64,000 nucleotides of DNA from Puniceibacterium sp. IMCC21224 (GTDB lineage Bacteria; Pseudomonadota; Alphaproteobacteria; Rhodobacterales; Rhodobacteraceae): the NCBI RefSeq assembly GCF_001038505.1, contig NZ_LDPY01000001.1, positions 1,798,001 through 1,862,000 on the forward strand, written 5' to 3'. Both the position numbers and the translations under genes were made by a program. This document shows positions 37,778 through 46,826 of this stretch, in pieces. The number at the start of each line of letters is the position of its first letter. The stretch's first letter is position 1. Below the pieces are notes generated by a model that ran no database searches, was not told the DNA's origin, and saw only the letters and a program-made list of their open reading frames with translations.

Positions 37778-38677
37778 TCAGGCCAGCAATGCGAGCGGGA
37801 TCAGCGATAGCAGGCAGGTCCATATTATGACCGGGGTGATGGCGTCGCTGCGCACTCCGTGCAGCAGCGCCAGCGAAAACGCCATCATGCCCGAAGGGCC
37901 CGCCGCGTTCAGGATAAACTGCGGTGCCGCCGGATCGCCGGGCGAAAATTGGGAAATCAATGCCCAGACCATCAGCGGAAACAGCACCAGTTTTAGCCCC
38001 GCGATAGTGATGACGACCGGTGTGGGGACAAGCGGGCTGGCCGACAGAATCACACCGACAGCAAACAATGTCAGTGGCGGCGCGGCGGCTCCGGCAAAAT
38101 CCAGCGCCGTGACCAAAGGCGCGGGCAGGGGCAGCGCGATAAGATTTGTGAGAACTGCGAGCAGGATCGCCAGCAACACCGGGTTGCGTGACATCGATGC
38201 AACTGCGGCCCCCGCGCCACGATCACCACTGAGGAGCTCGATCGAGATGATGAAAAACGCGAATGCCACCGTGGAGTCCCAGGCGACAATGGCTCCGATC
38301 GAGGTCACGCCGTCGAGGCCATAGATGAGCACGGAGATCGGCCAGATATAGAGCAGCGAATTGACAAAGACGACCGCCATGGCCAGCAGCCAGGCCTCGG
38401 CCACCTCACGTCCAAAGATGCGGCGCGCGATCTGATAGGTCAGCACAAACGCCACGATTTCGGCACAGGCATACAAGGCGAGCGGTCGGACCGGAAAACT
38501 GGCCACGTCAATTCGCGCGATCAGCAGAAAGATCAGCGGCGGTTGAAACACAATGAACGAGACCCGGTTGATCGCGCGGGCTTCGATGCCACTGACCATG
38601 CCGATCCGACCCAGGAGAAATCCCAGCGCCAGAACCGAAAAAACCGGGAGGATATTCCCGGTGAGGACATCGAACAT
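37778..38677 (-). CDS. AEC family transporter (auxin efflux carrier type)
   Basis: 299 residues with about ten membrane helices in two inverted five-helix halves. Typical segments: NILPVFSVLALGFLLGR at the start, NPVLLAILLAV in the middle and LNAAGPSGMMAFSLAL near the end. In bacteria these carry malonate, malate or other organic acids. The start at 38677 lies 11 bp after the moxR stop, so they are probably co-transcribed; an upstream start at 38782 lies inside moxR and is rejected. Confidence 0.88.
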   Translation of the reverse strand: MFDVLTGNILPVFSVLALGFLLGRIGMVSGIEARAINRVSFIVFQPPLIFLLIARIDVASFPVRPLALYACAEIVAFVLTYQIARRIFGREVAEAWLLAMAVVFVNSLLYIWPISVLIYGLDGVTSIGAIVAWDSTVAFAFFIISIELLSGDRGAGAAVASMSRNPVLLAILLAVLTNLIALPLPAPLVTALDFAGAAAPPLTLFAVGVILSASPLVPTPVVITIAGLKLVLFPLMVWALISQFSPGDPAAPQFILNAAGPSGMMAFSLALLHGVRSDAITPVIIWTCLLSLIPLALLA

Positions 38678-38687
38678 GGGGGCGACC

Positions 38688-39527
38688 CTACCGGCCGCGC
38701 CGGGCCATAAAGGCCAGACGTTCAAACAGGTGAACATCCTGTTCGTTCTTGAGCAGCGCGCCGTGCAGTTTTGGCAACGCATTGGCGCCGTCGCGTTTCA
38801 GATCGTCGGGCGCCAGATCCTCGGCCAGCAGAAGTTTGAGCCAATCCAGCACCTCAGAGGTCGACGGCTTTTTCTTGAGCCCCGGCGTCTCGCGCAGCTC
38901 GTAGAATTGGGTCAGGGCTGTGGTCAGTAATGCCTCTTTGATACCGGGGTGGTGGACGGCGACGATCTTGCGCAGCACCTCGGGTTCGGGGAAGCGGATA
39001 TAGTGAAAGAAACAGCGCCGCAGAAAGGCGTCGGGCAGTTCCTTTTCATTATTCGAAGTGATGATGATGATCGGGCGATGGCGCGCGGTGACTGTCTCTC
39101 CGGTCTCGTAGACGTGGAACTCCATCCGGTCGAGTTCCTGAAGCAGATCGTTGGGAAATTCGATATCGGCCTTGTCGACCTCATCAATCAGCAGCACGAC
39201 CTTTTCATCAGCCTCGAATGCCTGCCAAAGCTTGCCCTTACGGATATAGTTGGACACGTCATGCACACGCTCTTCACCCAGCTGGCTGTCGCGCAGGCGG
39301 CTGACGGCGTCATATTCATACAGGCCCTGTTGCGCGCGCGTGGTAGATTTCACGTTCCATTCGATCATCCGCAGACCCAGGGCGCTGGCAACCTGACGGG
39401 CCAGTTCGGTCTTGCCTGTACCCGGCTCACCCTTGACCAGAAGCGGGCGCTCCAGTGTGACTGCAGCGTTCACCGCCATGGTCAGATCACCTGTTGCCAC
39501 ATAATCGGGCGTGCCTTGGAATTTCAT
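38688..39527 (-). CDS. MoxR family AAA+ ATPase (CoxD-like)
   Basis: 279-residue AAA+ chaperone-like ATPase. Walker A GEPGTGKTELA at 33-43, Walker B VVLLIDEVDKAD, sensor-1 region IIITSNNEKELPDAFLRRC. The family acts with VWA proteins to insert metals or remodel enzymes, as in CoxD/CoxE. The likely partner VWA gene is 3 kb away on the opposite strand. Divergent from dksA, 134 bp apart. Confidence 0.92.
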   Translation of the reverse strand: MKFQGTPDYVATGDLTMAVNAAVTLERPLLVKGEPGTGKTELARQVASALGLRMIEWNVKSTTRAQQGLYEYDAVSRLRDSQLGEERVHDVSNYIRKGKLWQAFEADEKVVLLIDEVDKADIEFPNDLLQELDRMEFHVYETGETVTARHRPIIIITSNNEKELPDAFLRRCFFHYIRFPEPEVLRKIVAVHHPGIKEALLTTALTQFYELRETPGLKKKPSTSEVLDWLKLLLAEDLAPDDLKRDGANALPKLHGALLKNEQDVHLFERLAFMARRGR

Positions 39528-39660
39528 CTGTTGCGGTCCTTACTGTCCGGTTGGTCCGGGGCCACAAACGCGCTGTCGCGGCTGGTATTTTGTCGTGACA
39601 ATCCCGAGGTCGTGGGTTAAATGCTGCGCGCAGGGGTGCCAGATATCTGAGGAAATTACC

Positions 39661-40116
39661 ATGGCAGATGTTGGCCTGAACGAGGGGAAAAAGATGAAAG
39701 CCGAATCGTTCTTGCCGGATGATTACCGACCGGCCGAAGATGAACCATTCATGAACGAACGCCAGTCGGAATATTTCCGTCTCAAGCTGCTGGCGTGGAA
39801 GAATGACCTGATGGCGGACACGCGGGACACGCTCGAAGGGTTGCAGGACGGAACACGCAATATTCCCGACGTGACGGACCGTGCCTCGGAAGAAACTGAC
39901 CGGGCGCTGGAGTTGCGGACCCGCGATCGCCAGCGCAAGCTGGTGAGCAAGATTGACGCCGCGCTACGCCGCATTGACGAGGGCGAGTTCGGCTATTGCG
40001 AAGTGACTGGAGAGCCAATTTCGCTCAAGCGTCTGGATGCGCGGCCGATTGCGACGATGAGCCTTGAGGCACAGGAACGTCACGAGCGCCGCGAAAAAGT
40101 GCACCGCGACGATTGA
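39661..40116 (+). CDS. dksA: RNA polymerase-binding transcription factor DksA
   Basis: 151 residues after GAGGAA. DksA enters the RNA polymerase secondary channel and, with ppGpp, adjusts rRNA and stress promoters. The coiled-coil tip keeps the functional Asp-x-Ala (TDRASEE, Asp73/Ala75). The zinc finger is reduced: only Cys113 is left and the other three cysteine positions are Thr, Ser and Ala (GYCEVTGEPISLKRL). This matches the Cys-poor alphaproteobacterial form. A strong terminator follows. Confidence 0.93.
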   Translation: MADVGLNEGKKMKAESFLPDDYRPAEDEPFMNERQSEYFRLKLLAWKNDLMADTRDTLEGLQDGTRNIPDVTDRASEETDRALELRTRDRQRKLVSKIDAALRRIDEGEFGYCEVTGEPISLKRLDARPIATMSLEAQERHERREKVHRDD

Positions 40117-40175
40117 AATGGTGGTGGCGCGGAGATGATGCGTCGCCGGGCCTTTGGGTGGACAAGTTGGAAAGC

Positions 40176-40200
40176 GCCGGGGCAGATGCCCCGGCTTTTT
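40176..40200 (+). terminator. Rho-independent terminator after dksA
   Basis: Perfect 8-bp stem GCCGGGGC/GCCCCGGC with AGAT loop and a five-T run (six-base A+T tail). It lies 60 bp after the dksA stop and before the next start. Confidence 0.92.
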
Positions 40201-40237
40201 CATTTGGGGAGGGCCGTGATGAGCAAAAGGCAACAGG

Positions 40238-41395
40238 ATGGCGCGTAACGTCACGGTGATCGGCGGCGGAATCGGCGGGCTGGCGGCAGCACTGTGCCTG
40301 CGTCGGCGCGGGTATGATGTGCGGGTGCTGGAACAGGCTGATGCGTTGCGCGAAGTCGGCGCCGGATTACAGATCTCGCCCAACGGGCTTTGCGTGCTGC
40401 GGGCACTGGGGCTGGAAGGCGCGCTGGAGGCTGTTTCGGTCAGGGCGCAGGCGGTGGAATTGCGGGATTATGCGCAGGGGGCACGGGTATTGCGGCTTGA
40501 CCTGGCGCGCGCGGCGCAGGGTTATCATCTGGTTCACCGGGCGGATTTGTTGGACCTACTGGTTGCAGCGGCGCGCGCTGCAGGGATCGAGATCCTTCTG
40601 GGGCAGCGCGTGCGGGAAGTGGTGCCGGGGCCCGTTCCATTACTGCGGATGGAGTCCGGGGATCTGGCGGGCGGTGATCTGGTTGTCGGCGCGGATGGCT
40701 TTGGTTCCGTTCTGCGGCCAGTTCTAAATTCAGAGCCGACGCCCGCGTTCTCCGGTCAGGTAGCATGGCGGGCGCTGGTGCCCAACACCTTGGCACATGG
40801 AGCAGAAGCGCGGGTTTACATGGGGCCGGGACGCCATTTGGTGAGCTATCCGCTGCGGGGCGGGACGTTGGTCAATCTGGTCGCAGTCGAAGAGCGCAGC
40901 GATTGGGCCGCCGAAGGCTGGAACCATGTGGACGATGCGGATGCGCTGCGCCGCGCCTTTGCCGGGTTTGGCGGTGAGGTGCCCGCGCTGTTGCAGATGG
41001 TTGAGGCGCCTCGGCTTTGGGGATTGGTCCGGCATCCGCCGGCGCAGGTCTGGTGGGGCGATGGCGTTGCTTTGCTGGGCGATGCGGCGCATCCAATGCT
41101 GCCGTTTCTGGCGCAGGGTGCCAACATGGCGCTTGAAGATGCCTGGGTGCTGGCAGATTGTCTGGCGCAGAATTGGGGGCCGGCCGGACTTGCCGCTTAT
41201 CAGGCCGCACGGCGCCCGCGCGTCGCACGAGTTGTCGCGGCTGCTGCAGGCAATACCTGGAAATACCATCTGCGCAATCCGCTCCTGCGGCACGGCGCAC
41301 ATCTGGGGCTGCGGGTTGCGGGCAGGGTCGCGCCGGGCCACATGATGCGGCAGTTTGACTGGCTCTACGGGGTGGATGTGACTGCCGGGGTGTGA
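40238..41395 (+). CDS. FAD-dependent monooxygenase, salicylate hydroxylase type
   Basis: 385-residue group A flavoprotein hydroxylase. N-terminal FAD fold GGGIGGLAAALCLRRRG with Glu at the strand end, a DG-type motif VVGADGFGSVLR near 150, and the GD motif VALLGDAAHPMLPFLAQG near 285. Uses NAD(P)H and O2 to hydroxylate an aromatic acid or similar. It has its own promoter space after the dksA terminator. Substrate unknown; no adjacent catabolic gene helps. Confidence 0.88.
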   Translation: MARNVTVIGGGIGGLAAALCLRRRGYDVRVLEQADALREVGAGLQISPNGLCVLRALGLEGALEAVSVRAQAVELRDYAQGARVLRLDLARAAQGYHLVHRADLLDLLVAAARAAGIEILLGQRVREVVPGPVPLLRMESGDLAGGDLVVGADGFGSVLRPVLNSEPTPAFSGQVAWRALVPNTLAHGAEARVYMGPGRHLVSYPLRGGTLVNLVAVEERSDWAAEGWNHVDDADALRRAFAGFGGEVPALLQMVEAPRLWGLVRHPPAQVWWGDGVALLGDAAHPMLPFLAQGANMALEDAWVLADCLAQNWGPAGLAAYQAARRPRVARVVAAAAGNTWKYHLRNPLLRHGAHLGLRVAGRVAPGHMMRQFDWLYGVDVTAGV

Positions 41396-41552
41396 TCCGG
41401 CGGCGCGCGCAGGTTTCTGGATAGTGTGGCAACGCGAGCCCGACGGATTGACACTGTGCTAGTTGATGAAGCAGCGCGACTCAAAGTGGACTTTGGCAGG
41501 GGGCGACTCTGCCCCGCGCCGTGATAGAGTGACGCAAAACGGAGGATTGGGC

Positions 41553-42521
41553 ATGGATAGATTTGACGGGATCCCGGAAACCGCCCTGGCCTGGCATAAG
41601 GCCGGAACGGGGGCGGTTCTGGCGACGGTCACGCAGACTTGGGGGTCGGCACCGCGCCGGGTCGGGGCGCAGCTTGCCATTTCGGGTCAGGGCGAGATCG
41701 CTGGATCGGTGTCGGGCGGTTGCGTCGAAGGGGCGGTGATCGTTGAGGCGTTGGAGGCGCTGGAGGCGGGCGAGGCGCGGGCGCTGGAGTTCGGGGTGAG
41801 CGATGACGATGCCTTTGCGGTCGGTCTGGCCTGTGGCGGCACAATACGGGTCATGGTCGAGCCGGTGGGCGCGGTGCTGCCCGAGGCACTGCTGGCCGAT
41901 CTTGTGACTGCGCGGGCGGCGCGACAGCCAGTGGCGTATGTGGTCGATCTGGACAAGAGCGAGCGGCGGATCGACCGCGATGATCATATCGATCGGTTCC
42001 GCATGGATCGTTCCGGCTTTGACGACGAGGGTGGCCCCTTTGTTGCGATTCACAACCCGCCGCTGCGGCTGATTGTGGTCGGGGCGGTGCATATCGCCCA
42101 GGCGCTGGTGCCGATGGCGCGGATTGCGGGGTATGATCCGGTGATCATCGACCCACGCGAAACGTTCGGATCCGAGGCACGTTTCCCGGGTGAGCGGATG
42201 CTGCATGATTGGCCGGACGAGGCGTTGGTGGCAGAGGGCCTGGATTCGCGGACCGCGCTGGTGCTGCTGACGCATGACCCCAAGCTGGACGACCCGGCGT
42301 TGGAGCGGGCGCTGGCATCGGGCTGTTTTTACATTGGTGCTCTGGGATCGACCCGGACGCATGCCAAACGGGTTGAACGGCTGACGGCGGCAGGGTTTAC
42401 CCCCGATCAGATCGGGCGGATCCACGGGCCTATCGGTCTGGATATCGGGGCGGCGGGACCATCGGAGATCGCCGTGTCGATTCTGGCTGAGATGACCCGC
42501 GTGCTAAGGCGCGGGGCGTGA
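41553..42521 (+). CDS. XdhC/CoxI family molybdenum hydroxylase maturation protein
   Basis: 322 residues; GGAGG lies seven bases upstream. The XdhC_CoxI domain (about 10-90) has WGSAPRRVGAQ and GSVSGGCVEGAV; the C-terminal Rossmann domain (from about 175) has LIVVGAVHIAQAL, IDPRETF and YIGALGS. These proteins bind molybdenum cofactor, promote sulfuration and insert it into xanthine dehydrogenase or CO dehydrogenase type enzymes. No xdhAB or coxMSL gene is in the window. Overlaps the next gene by 4 bp. Confidence 0.9.
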   Translation: MDRFDGIPETALAWHKAGTGAVLATVTQTWGSAPRRVGAQLAISGQGEIAGSVSGGCVEGAVIVEALEALEAGEARALEFGVSDDDAFAVGLACGGTIRVMVEPVGAVLPEALLADLVTARAARQPVAYVVDLDKSERRIDRDDHIDRFRMDRSGFDDEGGPFVAIHNPPLRLIVVGAVHIAQALVPMARIAGYDPVIIDPRETFGSEARFPGERMLHDWPDEALVAEGLDSRTALVLLTHDPKLDDPALERALASGCFYIGALGSTRTHAKRVERLTAAGFTPDQIGRIHGPIGLDIGAAGPSEIAVSILAEMTRVLRRGA

Positions 42522-43513
42522 AATTCGGCTCCGTCCCCCTCGATCGGGCCGAAGGTGCGGTGCTGGCGCATTCCGTGGCGCTCTCTGATGGGCGGTTGCG
42601 CAAAGGCACTGCGCTGGGGGCTGCCGAACTGGCGCGACTGGCGCAGGGTGGCATCGCAGAGGTGGTCGTTGCGCGTCTGGCACCAGAAGATGTGGCCGAA
42701 GACGCGGCAGCGGCACGCCTTGCGCAGGCATTGGTGCCTGACCCGGATTTGGTCGGCCTTAGGATCGGACCCGCGGCGACGGGACGGGTCAATCTGTTTT
42801 CGCAAGTTACGGGTGTCGCCGAAGTGGATGCTGCGCGGATAAATGCGGTCAATGCGGTACATCCGATGATCACCGTGGCGACGGTGCCCAAATGGCAGCG
42901 CATGGCACAGGGCGCCATGGTGGCGACGGTCAAGATCATCTCATATGCCGTTCCCGAGAGCGATCTGGTGCAGGCCTGCGCCGTCGCTGCGGGCGGACTG
43001 CAAATGCGGCCCACGTCGATTGCCACGGCGCAGCTGATCCACACAGCGGTCGGCGACGATGACTGCGACAAGGGCCAGCGCGCCATTCAAACCCGGATGG
43101 AGCGCATGGGCGTTGCGCTGGGTGACAAGATGGTGGTCCGGCATCAGATTGACGCACTGACTGTGGCGCTGCGCGGGGTGACGGCCGATCTGGTGATGAT
43201 CCTGACCGGTTCGGCCACTTCGGACAGTCGCGATGTCGCGCCCGAGGCCGTGCGCGCGGCTGGCGGTACGGTGACACATTATGGCATGCCGGTTGATCCT
43301 GGAAATCTGCTGTTTATTGGCACGCTTGGGGGGCGACCGCTGATTGGGTTGCCGGGGTGCGCACGTTCACCGGCGCTGAACGGTGCCGACTGGGTGATGG
43401 AGCGGCTGATCTGCGGTGTGCCGGTCAGTTCTGCCGATCTTATGGGGATGGGGGTGGGCGGGCTGCTCAAGGAGATCCCGAGCCGTCCGAGACCGCGCAA
43501 CGCCGGACAGTAG
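42518..43513 (+). CDS. Molybdopterin-binding protein (MoeA/MogA-like domain)
   Basis: 331 residues from a GTG overlapping xdhC. Residues 1-165 look like the N-terminal part seen in MobA/MoeA-like proteins of Mo-hydroxylase clusters (VPLDRAEGAVLAHSV). The C-terminal half is a MoCF-type molybdopterin-binding fold with ILTGSATSDSRDVAPEAV and the loop GLPGCARSPALNG. Likely role: preparing or cytidylating molybdopterin for a hydroxylase in concert with XdhC. Confidence 0.85.
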   Translation: MKFGSVPLDRAEGAVLAHSVALSDGRLRKGTALGAAELARLAQGGIAEVVVARLAPEDVAEDAAAARLAQALVPDPDLVGLRIGPAATGRVNLFSQVTGVAEVDAARINAVNAVHPMITVATVPKWQRMAQGAMVATVKIISYAVPESDLVQACAVAAGGLQMRPTSIATAQLIHTAVGDDDCDKGQRAIQTRMERMGVALGDKMVVRHQIDALTVALRGVTADLVMILTGSATSDSRDVAPEAVRAAGGTVTHYGMPVDPGNLLFIGTLGGRPLIGLPGCARSPALNGADWVMERLICGVPVSSADLMGMGVGGLLKEIPSRPRPRNAGQ

Positions 43514-43563
43514 CAGCGGCGATCCGGTACACCGCGTGGTGCCGCAGATCGGTCACCCGGAAC

Positions 43564-43594
43564 AAAAAAAGGGGCGCGCCGCTGCGCACCCCTT
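43564..43594 (-). terminator. Rho-independent terminator after infC
   Basis: On the minus strand an 11-bp stem AAGGGGTGCGC/GCGCGCCCCTT (one T-G pair) with AGCG loop, then seven Ts. It lies 40 bp after the infC stop. Confidence 0.9.
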
Positions 43595-43635
43595 GGATCG
43601 TTGCCCGGATCAGGTGCGGGCCTGTGCCGATCTGG

Positions 43636-44181
43636 TTACTTGGCAACCGGTCCGATCATCATGATCATCTGGCGGCCTTCCATCTTTGGCATATTCTCGA
43701 TCTTGCCGATCTCTTTGACATCTTCAGCCACGCGTTCGAGCAACTCGCGCCCAAGGTTCTGGTGCGCCATCTCACGGCCACGGAACCGCAGGGTGATCTT
43801 GCACTTGTCGCCATTCTCGAGAAACTTGAAAACCGAACGCATCTTCACTTCGTAGTCATGCACGTCCGTGTTCGGCCGGAATTTGATTTCCTTGACCTCG
43901 ATGATCTTCTGTTTCTTGCGCGCTTCGGCTTCGCGTTTTTGCGTCTCGTATTTATACTTGCCAAAATCCATGATCTTGCAGACCGGCGGAGCGGCATTCG
44001 GCGAGATCTCGACCAGGTCGAGCCCGGCTTCTTCGGCCATGACCATCGCACGCGCTGGCGTTACGACGCCGACGTTTTCGCCATCCGCGCCAATCAGGCG
44101 GATTTCCGGCGAACGGATGCGGTCGTTGATGCGAGGGCCGGTTTCGCGCGTTGGAGGCGCGTTATGGGGTCTGCGGGCTAT
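43636..44181 (-). CDS. infC: Translation initiation factor IF-3, non-ATG start
   Basis: IF-3 separates ribosomal subunits and checks start codons. About 181 residues with both domains: [17 protein letters not shown] and [19 protein letters not shown] (N domain and linker), then [20 protein letters not shown] and [14 protein letters not shown]. No ATG, GTG or TTG lies at the family start [10 protein letters not shown]. The minus strand reads AAGGAAC-ATT-ACC-ATA: the AAGGA is eight bases before ATA (44181) and only two before ATT (44187), so ATA is favoured. An upstream ATG at 44376 would add 65 unrelated residues. E. coli infC uses AUU for autoregulation. Confidence 0.93.
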   Translation of the reverse strand: MARRPHNAPPTRETGPRINDRIRSPEIRLIGADGENVGVVTPARAMVMAEEAGLDLVEISPNAAPPVCKIMDFGKYKYETQKREAEARKKQKIIEVKEIKFRPNTDVHDYEVKMRSVFKFLENGDKCKITLRFRGREMAHQNLGRELLERVAEDVKEIGKIENMPKMEGRQMIMMIGPVAK

Positions 44182-44390
44182 GGTAATGTTCCTTATATGC
44201 TTCCACGTCAGGGGCGCAGGGTAAACTTCGTGCGCGAACGTTTCAAGCGACAAATAGGCTGTTTTGCGCCGAATTCTAGTGCAAAAGCCTTGTGATTTCG
44301 TGGGTCGGGGGGCACATGCCAGACTGAAATACCCCTTTGGCGCGAGCAGACAGGTCGCGCTGCTTTTCAACCTCATGAAAGGAGCGTGAA

Positions 44391-45332
44391 ATGAAGAACG
44401 TGATTATCGGACTTGTGGTCGTCGGAGCTGTGGCTGGGGGCTATGTGCTCTGGTCTGGCCAGACCACGACTGTTGTTGAGACAAATGTGACGATGCCTGA
44501 GGCCGTAAATACCAATATCGCCCCTGAATCCGAAGCGGTCCCAGAGTTGGACGAGGCCGTGACCGAAACGGAACAGGCCATGGAAGAGGTCGGTGATTCT
44601 GTCGCGGCGACTGTCGAAGCGGGTGAGGCTGAGGCCGATTCCATGGTGACGGATGCGCAGGACATGGCAGACGACGCGATGACCTCGGCTGAAGAAACGG
44701 CAGAGGCGGCTGGCGAATCGGCTGCGGATGCTGCGGACGACGTTGCCGCCGGGACTGATGCGGCATTGGACGCAGTCGGTGAAACGGCAGGGGCGATGGC
44801 AGATGCCGCGAGTGATGCGGCGTCGGCGGCAGGCGATATGCTGCGCTCAGCTGAAACTGCTGCGACTGACACCGCAGACGACGCGGCAGTCGCAGCGACT
44901 GAAATGTCTGAAACCGTTGCTGATGCGGCGGATGAAGCCGCAGACGCAGCGCCCGAGATGGCGAGTGACGCCGCTTCGCAAACCGCGGACGCAACCGCCG
45001 AGGCCGCAGACACTGCAACGGATGTCGCACCTGACGCCGCAGCGAGCGAGAGCGCACCGTCCGCCACCGAGGATCTGCTGGACGGCACCGCGACCGAGGG
45101 AATGGCGGCTCAGGCCGCCGAAGGGGCCGACCTTACCGTCGAGCAGCTAGGCGAGTTGCTGACTGTAGATGGCTATGATCATGACAAGGTGATTGAGGCA
45201 ATCAACGCCTCGGGGATGAACGCCGGTTTGCGACTGACCACCACCACGGCGCTTGAGGCTGCGCGCAACAATCCGCAACTCTTGTCAGGTCTGCTGGATC
45301 AGCTGCGCGAGCGGCTGGGGTTCAGCGAATAA
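44391..45332 (+). CDS. Membrane-anchored Ala/Asp/Glu-rich repeat protein
   Basis: 313 residues after a GGAG ribosome site. An N-terminal helix (3-21, [17 protein letters not shown]) anchors it or is a signal. Residues about 45-245 are low-complexity, made almost only of Ala, Asp, Glu, Thr, Ser and Met with motifs such as [10 protein letters not shown], predicted as a long acidic amphipathic helix or disordered rod. A compact C-terminal domain (251-313, [20 protein letters not shown] onward) is well-composed and helical. Family unknown; similar spacer-plus-domain proteins occur in related bacteria. Confidence 0.75.
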   Translation: MKNVIIGLVVVGAVAGGYVLWSGQTTTVVETNVTMPEAVNTNIAPESEAVPELDEAVTETEQAMEEVGDSVAATVEAGEAEADSMVTDAQDMADDAMTSAEETAEAAGESAADAADDVAAGTDAALDAVGETAGAMADAASDAASAAGDMLRSAETAATDTADDAAVAATEMSETVADAADEAADAAPEMASDAASQTADATAEAADTATDVAPDAAASESAPSATEDLLDGTATEGMAAQAAEGADLTVEQLGELLTVDGYDHDKVIEAINASGMNAGLRLTTTTALEAARNNPQLLSGLLDQLRERLGFSE

Positions 45333-45407
45333 CCGCATTTGGGGTGTGGCACGGTTATTCATTGCGCGTGACCGTGCCTGTCGTCTGAAACGGGCAGCGC
45401 CACCAAG

Positions 45408-45438
45408 AAAAAGGGCCTGCCCGTCACCGGGAAGGCCC
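45408..45438 (-). terminator. Rho-independent terminator after fpr
   Basis: Minus-strand stem GGGCCTTCCCG-GTGA-CGGGCAGGCCC (one mismatch) followed by TTTTTC, 38 bp after the fpr stop. Confidence 0.85.
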
Positions 45439-45475
45439 AAAACACAGACTGACATCCATGCGATAAAGGCGGCAT

Positions 45476-46324
45476 TCAGTCCAGAAACGCCTTTTCCACC
45501 ACATAGTGACGCGGCGCGGAATTTGCACCTTCCTCGAGGCCATACCCTTCGAGCAGTTCTTTGATTTCTATGTTGAACGCCAGGTTGCCACAGACCATCG
45601 CGCGGTCAGCTTCGGGCGACAATGGCGCTACATCCAGATCGCCAAACACCGTGCCGTCGCGCATCAGGTCGGTGATGCGGCCCATCTTGGCACTCTGTTC
45701 GCGGGTCGTGGTGGGATAGTAACGCAGCTTGGCCAGGTTCTCGGCGCCGATCAGTTCGTTCAGTATCTCATCTTTGCGGATATCGTCGATCAGCGCGGCC
45801 CCATACGCCAGTTCGCCCAGTTCGCGACACGTATGAGTGATGATGACCTCGTCATAATCTTCATAGGTTTGCGGATCGCGCAGCAGGGAAGCAAAAGGCG
45901 CAAATCCCGTCCCGGTGGCAAAGAACCACAGCCGTTTGCCGGGCAGAAGCGCGTCATGCACCAACGTACCGACGGGTTTCGGACGCAGGATGATGTCGTC
46001 CCCGACCTGGATGTGTTGCAGGCGCGAGGTTAGCGGACCATCCTGCACCTTGATCGAATAAAACTCCAATTCCTCGTCCCACGAAGGTGAGGCGATGGAA
46101 TAGGCCCGCAACAGCGGCTTTTGCTTGCCGGTCTTTGGGTCCGGTTCGCCCATAAGTCCGATCATCACAAATTCGCCTGACCGGAACCGCATTGACGCGG
46201 GGCGGGTCACGCGGAACGAAAACAGCCGATCGGTCCAGTGTTTCACGGCTGTGACTTTCTGGGCGTCGGGCAGGGTGGGTACTTTGACAGCTTTGGCGTC
46301 GGTCACTGGGCGTTGCTCGGTCAT
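45476..46324 (-). CDS. fpr: Ferredoxin-NADP+ reductase
   Basis: 282 residues: N-terminal FAD barrel with RAYSIASPSWDEELEFYSIKV, C-terminal NADP domain with FFATGTGFAPFASLLRD, and AMVCGNLAFN, ending with an aromatic-poor FLD tail as in subclass I/II bacterial FPRs. It moves electrons between NADPH and ferredoxin or flavodoxin. Located 95 bp after the DUF934 gene, it may be part of the sulfite-reduction operon and feed CysI, or act in oxidative stress. An in-frame TTG upstream is not preferred. Confidence 0.92.
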   Translation of the reverse strand: MTEQRPVTDAKAVKVPTLPDAQKVTAVKHWTDRLFSFRVTRPASMRFRSGEFVMIGLMGEPDPKTGKQKPLLRAYSIASPSWDEELEFYSIKVQDGPLTSRLQHIQVGDDIILRPKPVGTLVHDALLPGKRLWFFATGTGFAPFASLLRDPQTYEDYDEVIITHTCRELGELAYGAALIDDIRKDEILNELIGAENLAKLRYYPTTTREQSAKMGRITDLMRDGTVFGDLDVAPLSPEADRAMVCGNLAFNIEIKELLEGYGLEEGANSAPRHYVVEKAFLD

Positions 46325-46418
46325 CTGTTTCAATTGCCGGACATGGGTCCGACTCCTGTCTTAAGGTGTGTTGTTACGTGTGGAAAGCGTAACATTTATT
46401 TATTCGTATGCAAACGAA

Positions 46419-46826
46419 TTATCCGCGCAGGCGTGCCTGATAATCATGCGCCTGCCAATCCGCACGAAAGCGCCATTCAGCCGCGGGCTGACGTTCGGCC
46501 TGCGCATCGTCAATCTCGACCTCATCGAAACCGGCGCGGCGCGCCATCGCGTATTGATCGGAAATGACATGGCCCTGCGCTCGCAACCGCCCCTTGTAGC
46601 CGCGCAGCCGCAGCAGACGCGCCAGCGTGAAGCCGCGCCCGTCAGAGAAGCTGGGAAAGGCGATGCGGATCATCGGTGCGCCCTGGGCGCGGTCCAGATC
46701 CTCAGGCGCGGTGTCGGACGCCAGGTCCAGCGCCTGATCCGTAGCGGTTTCAGCGGCTTCAAAAACCGCAAAGCCAGCCTGCCAGTCATCGGCGGAAAAA
46801 CCGCTGTCAGTCACGATCACGCTCAT
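46419..46826 (-). CDS. DUF934 protein, sulfite-reduction accessory
   Basis: 135 residues from an ATG with AAGGAG eight bases upstream, overlapping cysH by 4 bp. Contains the family pieces FPSFSDGRGFTLARLLRLRGY and GHVISDQYAMARRAGFDEVEI. DUF934 genes almost always sit beside cysH/cysI; the biochemical role is not established, but a part in electron or sulfur transfer to sulfite reductase is assumed. Confidence 0.9.
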   Translation of the reverse strand: MSVIVTDSGFSADDWQAGFAVFEAAETATDQALDLASDTAPEDLDRAQGAPMIRIAFPSFSDGRGFTLARLLRLRGYKGRLRAQGHVISDQYAMARRAGFDEVEIDDAQAERQPAAEWRFRADWQAHDYQARLRG

